A stretch of DNA of 14,630 bases from an uncultured Clostridia bacterium (lineage in GTDB: Bacteria > Bacillota > Clostridia > TANB77 > CAG-508). The notes beneath the pieces were generated by a model. That model saw nothing but the letters and a program-made list of their open reading frames with translations, was not told the origin of the DNA and ran no database searches. The translations under genes were made by a program, and so were the position numbers. Where the stretch lies: positions 1-14,630 of the forward strand of contig CANQXC010000013.1 of NCBI GenBank assembly GCA_947627785.1. Direction: 5' to 3'. Position 1 is the first letter of the stretch. Each line of letters starts with the position of its first letter. Shown here in pieces: positions 8,644-14,630 of this stretch.

Positions 8644-11600
8644 TTAAATCTTATCTATAATTTTTATTTTTTTATTTTTTTCTATTATTATTGGTACAAC
8701 AAAAATACCTATAATTGCTACAACAATAAATATAATAATACTATAATATATTACTGCACCTGTTTTAATACTTATTATTATGTCAGCTGATGACATATCA
8801 TTTTCTCCATTAGCTCTATTTTGTGGTGTTGAATTAGCATCTTTTATTCCTAATTCATTATAATCTTGTGCAATTTCTGCTGTATTACTAATTAATCCTA
8901 AATTGCTTTCAGTCATTGTTTTTGTTACTATTAATGTTAGTTCTTTTTCTTCACCTGCTTTAATTTTTTCATTTGCTAATGAAGAATTGTATAAATTATT
9001 TCCTGATTGATACCAATCTTTATTTATTTCTGAACTAAATTTAAAATCACTTGGTAAATAATCTACTACTTTTTTCACATATCCTTCAATTTCTCCAACA
9101 TTACTAATTTTTATTTTGTATTCTACAACAACATTAGTATTATTTAGTATTTTTGAATCTAATTCTATTTTTGCAAAATTTTCATTATTATAGTTTTTTA
9201 CAGTTGTTCCCTGACTATTTTGAATACTAATTTTACTGATATATTTTTCAAGTTTTAAGTCAAAGTTCTTTAATTGTACAAGTCCAATATTTATATTTCC
9301 TATATTGTTATCTTTAACTTGTATTATATCTGTCACTGGTTCTTGTTTCGTTTCATTTCCAATAACTAATTGACCTATCATAACATCTGAATTTTCATTT
9401 TCAGCTACACTAGATGCTTTGTATTTCGTCAAATCATATTTAACTTTATCATAATCAAATATTACTACATATTTTCCATTTTTTATTCCACTCAATAGAT
9501 ATGTACCTGTCTGGTCTGTTGTGTCTTGTAAATCACTTCCATCTTTTGCTTTTACTAATTGATTTGTTTCTACATTTAATAGTTTTACTTTGACATCACT
9601 TAAAGTTGTCTCTTTTATGTCTTTTCTACCATCTCCGTTTTCATCATACCATGCTATACCAGTGATTGATTTCGTTCCTGTAGCATAATTATTATCTTGT
9701 ACATTACTGCTTCCTGAGCTATTACTTGATGTTGCATTATTATTGTCATTTTTTCCACTGTTTTCTCTGTTTTCATCATTTTCACTATTTTGATTGTTTG
9801 AGTTATTTCCACTATTTTCGTTGTTATTATTGTCTACCATATTATTTTCGTTATTTTCATTGTTGTTATTATTTTCACCATTACTTCCGTTATTCTCATT
9901 GCCTTCATTATTATTCTCATTATTCTCATTATTTTCGCTATTTTCATTGTCTTCGTCATCTAAGCTAGGCTCTTGTTCTTCATCTTCATCTGGTAGTTCT
10001 GGAGTTACTTCAATAATATGTACAACTTGATTTGTACTTGCAATTACTTTATCTAAAACTGTTGCTTCTGCTTGATTTGTTATTTGTATTGGCTCTTTTG
10101 CTTCTTGCTCATTAACAACTGCTGCTATTTTTATATTTGCCTCTTCATTTGCTTCTAATTGCAAAGTAATATATGCATAGTTTTCTTCTGCTACTTGTTG
10201 TTCTTCATCATCTTTGGTTATTTTTACTATTGTACATTGCTCTGGTATTTTGTCAGTTATACTAACATTTTCAACTGGTGCATTACTATTATTTTTTACA
10301 TTTATATTATATTCTATTATGTCTCCTGCTTTTACATATTGATCTTGTGTATTAAATGTCATATATAAACCAATATCATAATTACTTACTACTTCTCTCC
10401 ATACATTTGAACGATACTCTCCTTCGTTATCTTTAGCAATAGCATAAACATCAATGTTTACTGTTTCACTAATATCTTTAATTTCCGTTGAATAATATAT
10501 AACTTTTGTTTCACCAGATTTTACAGTTCCTATATTAATTTCTTTGCTAAATTCAATACTTTCAACTTCTACATCTTTACTTACTTCGTTTTCTTCTTGT
10601 GATTTTGGTGTTGGTTCAACATTTTCTGCATCTGGATCAGTTAAGTCTTCATCTTTAATGTCTACATCTTTTAGTCCTGTTATTAAATTAGTCTCTAATA
10701 TTTCCATATTTTTTTCTGGGAAATAAGATTCTACTATTACATTATCTTTATCTATCTGTGATGTGTTCTCTACCATTGCATAGTATTCTATTGTACTAGA
10801 TGGTGATATGCTAGAACTTCTATCAGTTATTCTTTTTACACTAACACGAATATCTCCAGATTGTGCAATTAAAGAAATTTTGTCTGATTCTTTTACAACA
10901 TCTTTATATGATATTTTGTAATCACTCTCTATCTTATGTCCTGATACTATATCTTTATTTACTCTTACTTCATATTCTCCTTTTACTGTTTTTCCTGCTT
11001 CTATTTTATTTATTTTGGCAGAATAATTTTCTCTTCCTACTTCCTGATAATAACTTGAACCACTATATTCATAATTTGCTTTTGGTTCCACATACACTGT
11101 TCCCTCTGGAATATCTGCTGTTACTATAGCATCTATAATATCTTCTGTTCCTTTATTGGTTATTGTTAGAGTATATTTTATTACTTCACCTGCTTTTACT
11201 ATATCTCCATTTTTTAATTCATCATTACCAACTTTAGCAGATATAGTTGTTTCTGCTATAGGTCCTGTTCCCGTTGTCATATAGATTGTAGATGATTTAA
11301 CTTTACTTTGCATTCCACTTACAGCATCTACATATAGAACTTCATAATTTGTATTAGATTTTACATTATAATCTAAGTTTTCAGGTATTTCAGCTGTATA
11401 AGTTGCAATTACACTTTCTTGAGATTGTAATTCTTCTACTGTAATTAAATATTTCTTAGCATTACTTAAATCTTGCTTGTTCTCTTCCCAACCATTATTT
11501 GAATCTAATATATCTTCAGTAGCATTTTCATTATCTGTATAATAAACTCTTATACCGTCTTTATTTTGCGCTGTTATACCACTTAATATTTTGATTTTAG

Positions 11601-13797
11601 CATTATTTTCTTCACTATCAGATAGGAAATTTCCTATAATTTTAACGTCTTTCATTGTATTTTGTGTACTATTAATTATTTCAATATGTGGATTAATTTG
11701 TTTTGCTTCATTCCCTTTTTCTAACATAATTTCTCTTGTTTCATTTTGTTCAACTGTTTCTACTTGTAATTCATTGATTGAATAAATAGTTATTAAATCT
11801 GTTGGTGATACTATTTGTATTGGTATTTCTGCAATTCCTTGTGATAATCCTTCATTATATGTTGTTGCATTAGCATTAGTATATGTCATAGTAATTTTAC
11901 TATCTCTAGTTGATAATTTTCTATTTAGTGTAACATTAGCATTAATAACAACTATTGCTCCTGACAAAGAGCTTTCTGTATAATTTGTCTGTCTTCCTTC
12001 TAATTCTATTGTTAATATATTTCCCTCTAATAAATAATTTTTTATTTTTAATTCTTCATTATACAAAAGATTAACACTATTTATTACTATACTTTCTGAT
12101 TCTTCTGGTAAAGCTATTTTTATAACTGGATTTTCATATAAGTCATATTTTTCATTTGATGTATTTAAAATAACTTTCATCTCAATGTCATTTCCTACTA
12201 CTGTTGACAAATTATTCTTATCAACTTCTAATGTTGCATATGTGATTGGTTCTTCTAATTTTATATCATTTTGTAACGAAGTAGTTTGTTCTCCTGATTG
12301 GTTATATGTTTCAGAAATATTTGTAACAATACTTGTAGCATTTTTTACTATTTGCTTTTCTGAATTTGTTATTTCCTTAATATGGTTAAATTCAATTCTT
12401 CCTTCTTTTGATGGATTTTGAATTACTATATCAAGCGCTTTTACTCTCGCTTCTTCATAATTAATTACAACATTTCCATTCTCATCTGCTTGTGTATTTT
12501 TATCTATTACAGCAATTAATTGTGTTCCATTATAGATTTGTATTTTTGAATCTTCATTTGATAACATTTTATCAATTTTTGATTTTGCAATATATGTTTT
12601 TGTATAATAAGTATTGCTATCGATTGTAGCACCATTTACTAAATAATTAGTTACATCTTCTTTTACTCTAATATCATTAGCAGCTTTTATTAAATTAATG
12701 TCTACCTTTGTTTTAGTTGATATTTCACGATTTATTCCTGCATATAAGTTACCTTTATATATGCTATCTTCATCATTATCAGTTTGTATTTCAACAACAG
12801 AATCTTTTTGCGTGTTATCTAAAACTAATCTTGTAATATCATCTTGGATTTCAGTTTCATCTGCTAATGTTAATGTCTGGTTTAAAGTAATTTCATTTCC
12901 TTCTATATCAACATCTTTGTTATATATATAACTAATAACTACTTCTTCTTGTCCTTGTTTTTTCCATGAAATGTTGTTATTTTGTGTGTTTTCATTTTTT
13001 AAGTCAATTACAATCTTTTTATTGTCACTTTGGTATTTATAACTATTCATATTATTATAATTAACTTTAGCTACTATTTTAGGATATTTGTTATCTATTT
13101 CTGGTATAGAAATTTCAGAATGAATACTCTTAATTGGATATGTATTATCTACTAATCCTAATTTTAATTTTACTTGAATTACTCTTACATCTTCATTATC
13201 TATTTTTAAGATTTTGTTTGTAATAATACTCATTTCACTTATTATATTATCTTTATTTATATTATTTACTAATTTTAAAGTAACATTTTTATTTGCTTTA
13301 ATTGATATATCTTTTTCCGTATTATCACGATAAATTCCTTCTAAAGATATTTCACTTTGCATGTCTAATAAACTTATATCAAGAATATCATCCTTTAGTG
13401 GTTCTATGCTAACTTCTAATTCTACTGTTTCACCTTGAGATATTCTATTTAAATTTATCGTATTTTCATTCATATTATTAACATATTCGTTTTCTACTCT
13501 TAATATTTTAAAGTTTGTTCTTTCAAATTTAATATTTCCATTGAAATATCCCTCTTTTTGAACTTGTAACTGTAAATATAATTTTAAATCTGTATCTGTT
13601 GTTTGTTTTTCTAATACAGTTACTTTTTCTCCATTTGCATTTTTAAAATATGCTCCAAACTTTACATTGTCATGATTTGTACTAATGTCATCTGCAGCAT
13701 AACTAAAAAAACTTTTTCCAATAAATATAAAATTTGAAATAGTCATACTTAGTATTAATAATATTACTACACCAATTTTTAACATTTTATTTTTCAT
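8644..13797 (-). CDS. Giant secreted, C-terminally anchored surface protein with DUF11-like and SdrD B-like domains and an Asn-rich stalk
   Basis: I place the start at the ATG 13795-13797 (1717 residues), because TAAGGAGGAG lies five bases ahead. The ATG at 13824 would put that ribosome binding site inside the coding region. Residues 1-34 are a signal peptide (KNKMLKIGVVILLILSM, cleavage near SYA). Residues 35-840 are a beta-rich region shared with the truncated paralogue at 1-2626. DUF11-like domains follow at about 842-971, 979-1136 and 1137-1260 (typical pieces AGEVIKYTLTITNKGTEDI and AGDIIEYNINVKNNSNAPV). An Asn/Glu/Ser-rich stalk covers about 1263-1375. An SdrD B-like domain lies at 1377-1506 (GIAWYDENGDGRKD, probable calcium loop). 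Another DUF11-like domain spans about 1511-1642. The end reads ISIKTG, a membrane helix (1682-1705), then EKNKKIKIIDKI. The layout is that of a wall- or membrane-anchored stalk protein, first gene of an operon with the SpaA-type adhesin. It lacks LPXTG and any enzyme motif I recognise. Confidence 0.93.
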   Translation of the reverse strand: MKNKMLKIGVVILLILSMTISNFIFIGKSFFSYAADDISTNHDNVKFGAYFKNANGEKVTVLEKQTTDTDLKLYLQLQVQKEGYFNGNIKFERTNFKILRVENEYVNNMNENTINLNRISQGETVELEVSIEPLKDDILDISLLDMQSEISLEGIYRDNTEKDISIKANKNVTLKLVNNINKDNIISEMSIITNKILKIDNEDVRVIQVKLKLGLVDNTYPIKSIHSEISIPEIDNKYPKIVAKVNYNNMNSYKYQSDNKKIVIDLKNENTQNNNISWKKQGQEEVVISYIYNKDVDIEGNEITLNQTLTLADETEIQDDITRLVLDNTQKDSVVEIQTDNDEDSIYKGNLYAGINREISTKTKVDINLIKAANDIRVKEDVTNYLVNGATIDSNTYYTKTYIAKSKIDKMLSNEDSKIQIYNGTQLIAVIDKNTQADENGNVVINYEEARVKALDIVIQNPSKEGRIEFNHIKEITNSEKQIVKNATSIVTNISETYNQSGEQTTSLQNDIKLEEPITYATLEVDKNNLSTVVGNDIEMKVILNTSNEKYDLYENPVIKIALPEESESIVINSVNLLYNEELKIKNYLLEGNILTIELEGRQTNYTESSLSGAIVVINANVTLNRKLSTRDSKITMTYTNANATTYNEGLSQGIAEIPIQIVSPTDLITIYSINELQVETVEQNETREIMLEKGNEAKQINPHIEIINSTQNTMKDVKIIGNFLSDSEENNAKIKILSGITAQNKDGIRVYYTDNENATEDILDSNNGWEENKQDLSNAKKYLITVEELQSQESVIATYTAEIPENLDYNVKSNTNYEVLYVDAVSGMQSKVKSSTIYMTTGTGPIAETTISAKVGNDELKNGDIVKAGEVIKYTLTITNKGTEDIIDAIVTADIPEGTVYVEPKANYEYSGSSYYQEVGRENYSAKINKIEAGKTVKGEYEVRVNKDIVSGHKIESDYKISYKDVVKESDKISLIAQSGDIRVSVKRITDRSSSISPSSTIEYYAMVENTSQIDKDNVIVESYFPEKNMEILETNLITGLKDVDIKDEDLTDPDAENVEPTPKSQEENEVSKDVEVESIEFSKEINIGTVKSGETKVIYYSTEIKDISETVNIDVYAIAKDNEGEYRSNVWREVVSNYDIGLYMTFNTQDQYVKAGDIIEYNINVKNNSNAPVENVSITDKIPEQCTIVKITKDDEEQQVAEENYAYITLQLEANEEANIKIAAVVNEQEAKEPIQITNQAEATVLDKVIASTNQVVHIIEVTPELPDEDEEQEPSLDDEDNENSENNENNENNNEGNENNGSNGENNNNNENNENNMVDNNNNENSGNNSNNQNSENDENRENSGKNDNNNATSSNSSGSSNVQDNNYATGTKSITGIAWYDENGDGRKDIKETTLSDVKVKLLNVETNQLVKAKDGSDLQDTTDQTGTYLLSGIKNGKYVVIFDYDKVKYDLTKYKASSVAENENSDVMIGQLVIGNETKQEPVTDIIQVKDNNIGNINIGLVQLKNFDLKLEKYISKISIQNSQGTTVKNYNNENFAKIELDSKILNNTNVVVEYKIKISNVGEIEGYVKKVVDYLPSDFKFSSEINKDWYQSGNNLYNSSLANEKIKAGEEKELTLIVTKTMTESNLGLISNTAEIAQDYNELGIKDANSTPQNRANGENDMSSADIIISIKTGAVIYYSIIIFIVVAIIGIFVVPIIIEKNKKIKIIDKI
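9727..9954 (-). repeat. Low-complexity Asn/Glu/Ser stalk encoded by degenerate 9-bp repeats
   Basis: This stretch of the 1717-residue gene encodes runs such as ENNENNNEGNENN and NNNNENSGNNSNN, almost entirely Asn, Glu, Ser, Gly and Asp. The DNA is built from imperfect copies of a 9-base unit (plus strand ATTATTCTC or ATTATTTTC, encoding Glu-Asn-Asn). It separates the DUF11-like region from the SdrD B-like domain, so it probably acts as a flexible, hydrophilic spacer. Copy number is likely to vary between strains. Confidence 0.85.
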
Positions 13798-13800
13798 AAG

Positions 13801-13810
13801 CTCCTCCTTA
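13801..13810 (-). promoter_or_regulatory. Ribosome binding site that fixes the start of the 1717-residue protein
   Basis: The minus strand reads TAAGGAGGAG, with an extended anti-16S match, then CTT and an ATG at 13797. This decides against the in-frame ATG at 13824, nine codons upstream, which has no such site and would place a charged segment before the signal peptide. Confidence 0.9.
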
Positions 13811-13907
13811 ATAATTGGTACCATGTATTAAATATTTACATATACCGAAGATATTTTTTATGTTTCGCTAAAATATATTTATTTTATAACATACTCATCT
13901 ATTATTC

Positions 13908-13936
13908 ATTATAACCTTTTTTTTTGCTTTTTTCAA
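13908..13936 (-). promoter_or_regulatory. Sigma-A type promoter of the surface-protein operon
   Basis: On the minus strand TTGAAA (13931-13936) and TATAAT (13908-13913) are 17 bases apart, a near-ideal arrangement. Transcription would begin near 13901, giving a leader of about 100 bases before the ATG at 13797. I found no recognisable riboswitch or other conserved RNA fold in that AT-rich leader. Confidence 0.7.
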
Positions 13937-13938
13937 TG

Positions 13939-13982
13939 TTTTTATGTAAAAATTTAACTTTTTATGTAACTTTTTGTTACAA
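13939..13982. promoter_or_regulatory. Possible operator: phased direct repeats and an inverted repeat upstream of the operon promoter
   Basis: TTTTTATGTAA occurs at 13939-13949 and again at 13959-13969, exactly 20 bases apart. Overlapping this, TGTAAC and GTTACA (13965-13970 and 13976-13981) form a perfect 6-base inverted repeat around five T. The block lies just upstream of the minus-strand -35 box, where activators bind, and about 20 bases left of the plus-strand promoter. AT-rich background makes chance matches possible. Confidence 0.35.
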
Positions 13983-14002
13983 TCCACAATTTATTATAGT
14001 TA

Positions 14003-14031
14003 TTCACAAAATTAAAGTTTTTACATATAAT
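14003..14031 (+). promoter_or_regulatory. Promoter of the divergent small-gene pair
   Basis: TTCACA (14003-14008), a 17-base spacer and TATAAT (14026-14031) fit a vegetative promoter, with a leader of about 37 bases. The 12-mer TTACATATAATA is repeated at 14021-14032 and 14042-14053, so a second -10 element may exist. CATATAATA in both copies also fits the CATA-N3-TA pattern of late sporulation sigma factors, with AC at 14006-14007 sixteen bases before the first copy. In sequence this AT-rich, that alternative is weak. Confidence 0.5.
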
Positions 14032-14075
14032 AAAATATACCTTACATATAATATATATAAACAGGGGTGATATAT

Positions 14076-14486
14076 ATGAATGAAAATTTTAATATTAATG
14101 AAAATACAATGAACCAAATAAAAAATATGGTTGATAATGGGAATATTGCTGATGCAATTTCACAAATTTCTCCAGAAATGATTCAAAATTTTTCTAAAAT
14201 AATTAATAATAATGAACAATCAAAATCAGAAAAAACTACTACAAGTTCTTCTAATAATGAAGGTTTTGATTTTTCCAACATAGACATCAATATGGTCATG
14301 AAATTAACATCAGCTATGAATAAAATGAATAATAAAAATGATCCTAGAACAAATTTATTGCAGTCCTTAAAACCATATTTAAGAGATAGTAAAAAAGAGA
14401 AACTAGATCAGTATGTAAACTTACTCAACGTCACTAAGATTGCAGATATTTTGAAAGAAGACAAAAAGGAGAATCAGCATGAATAG
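14076..14486 (+). CDS. Small cytoplasmic protein of unknown function (136 aa)
   Basis: The start is the ATG at 14076-14078: AGGGGTGA at 14063-14070 is its ribosome binding site, and the in-frame GTG at 14067 lies inside that site. The protein has no signal peptide or membrane segment. Residues 1-45 look helical (MNQIKNMVDNGNIADAISQ), and 48-62 are a Ser/Thr/Lys/Asn-rich linker. Residues 68-127 form a compact, probably helical C-terminal part with NDPRTNLLQSLKPYL, then KEKLDQYVNLLNVTKIADIL. That C-terminal pattern resembles small uncharacterised proteins I associate with Clostridia, but I cannot name a family with confidence. The next gene overlaps its last 8 bases, so the two are translationally coupled. 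It is divergent from the surface operon and shares its intergenic region; a link in function is not shown. Confidence 0.85.
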   Translation: MNENFNINENTMNQIKNMVDNGNIADAISQISPEMIQNFSKIINNNEQSKSEKTTTSSSNNEGFDFSNIDINMVMKLTSAMNKMNNKNDPRTNLLQSLKPYLRDSKKEKLDQYVNLLNVTKIADILKEDKKENQHE

Positions 14487-14630
14487 ATTTCCTTTTCCAG
14501 GATATTCTTATAATTATTACAAATATTATCCTAAATACACTAATCCAAATACTTTGTCATCTAAAAATAATACAATAAATACAAATGAAGTAAAAAACGA
14601 TACACATAAAAAATCACCTAAATCTAGTCC
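14479..14630 (+). CDS. Tyrosine-rich protein of unknown function, N-terminal 50 residues (3' end outside window)
   Basis: The ATG at 14479-14481 is preceded by AAAAAGGAG with good spacing, and it overlaps the stop of the previous gene (14484-14486), a typical coupled pair. It opens MNRFPFPGYSYNYYKYYPKY, with seven Tyr in the first twenty residues, then turns Asn/Lys/Ser-rich (TNPNTLSSKNNTINTNEVK). There is no signal peptide. Tyr-rich starts of this kind occur in spore-coat-like and other surface-deposited proteins, but fifty residues are too few to assign a role. The frame is open to the right edge. Confidence 0.75.
   Translation, partial: MNRFPFPGYSYNYYKYYPKYTNPNTLSSKNNTINTNEVKNDTHKKSPKSS

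Noticed and set aside
9727..9954. CRISPR-like repeats in the ATTATTCTC-rich stretch.
   Set aside because: The 9-base unit is in frame, has no spacers, and codes for the low-complexity stalk of a confident gene.
9726..10030. Plus-strand open frames rich in Tyr, Phe, His and Leu opposite the Asn-rich stalk.
   Set aside because: They are antisense shadows of the 9-bp repeats encoding Glu-Asn-Asn, with no ribosome binding site or promoter of their own.
13798..13824. An N-terminal extension MVPIIKEEL on the giant surface protein from the ATG at 13824.
   Set aside because: The strong ribosome binding site at 13801-13810 lies inside it and points to the ATG at 13797, which also gives a normal signal peptide.
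13798..13901. A cyclic-di-GMP or other riboswitch in the roughly 100-base leader of the surface operon.
   Set aside because: The leader is extremely AT-rich. I saw only weak local pairing such as TGGTACCA and no conserved aptamer elements or terminator/antiterminator pair.
14067..14075. GTG start at 14067 for the 136-residue protein.
   Set aside because: The GTG is part of the AGGGGTGA ribosome binding site; the ATG at 14076 has correct spacing.

Overview
The window is very AT-rich, with AGA, ATA and TTA codons, strong AAGGAGG-type ribosome binding sites and huge exported surface proteins ending in a membrane segment plus a lysine-rich tail. This points to a low-GC Gram-positive, most likely an anaerobic Clostridia-type Firmicute. 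No RNA gene, mobile element or CRISPR array is visible.

About 95% of the window is a minus-strand cluster of large cell-surface proteins, read right to left. (1) 13797 to 8644 encodes a 1717-residue secreted, wall- or membrane-anchored protein: signal peptide, long beta-rich N-terminal region, DUF11-like repeats, an Asn/Glu-rich low-complexity stalk, an SdrD B-like domain, another DUF11-like domain and a C-terminal membrane anchor. (2) Twenty-five bases later comes a SpaA/Cna-B-type adhesin with a signal peptide, a possible thioester-like head and five tandem SpaA-like domains, then SdrD B-like modules and a C-terminal anchor. This gene is broken: the N-terminal part (8618 to 5265) and the C-terminal part (open to 5323, ending at 2906) are in different frames and together would make one protein of about 1,905 residues. 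A hairpin terminator follows at 2859-2896. (3) A gene with its own promoter, starting at 2626 and running off the left edge, is a paralogue of protein 1. Its 875 visible residues align along their whole length with the N-terminal half of protein 1.

At the right end, a regulatory region of about 280 bases (13798-14075) separates this cluster from a divergent plus-strand pair: a 136-residue protein of unknown function (14076-14486), overlapped by 8 bases by a tyrosine-rich protein that runs off the right edge (14479 onward).

Proteins 1 and 2 probably act together on the cell surface as long stalk-like adhesins or an outer layer. Protein 2 shows Lys/Glu/Asn positions consistent with self-crosslinking isopeptide domains, and both carry C-terminal anchors without a canonical LPXTG motif. 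No sortase gene lies in the window. The most notable points are the frameshift inside protein 2, the A-B-A-B duplication of its SpaA domains, the non-canonical sorting signals, and the paralogue of protein 1 on the far side of the terminator, which suggests the cluster is a repeated cassette. Functional statements are inferred from recognisable domain patterns; nothing was searched.
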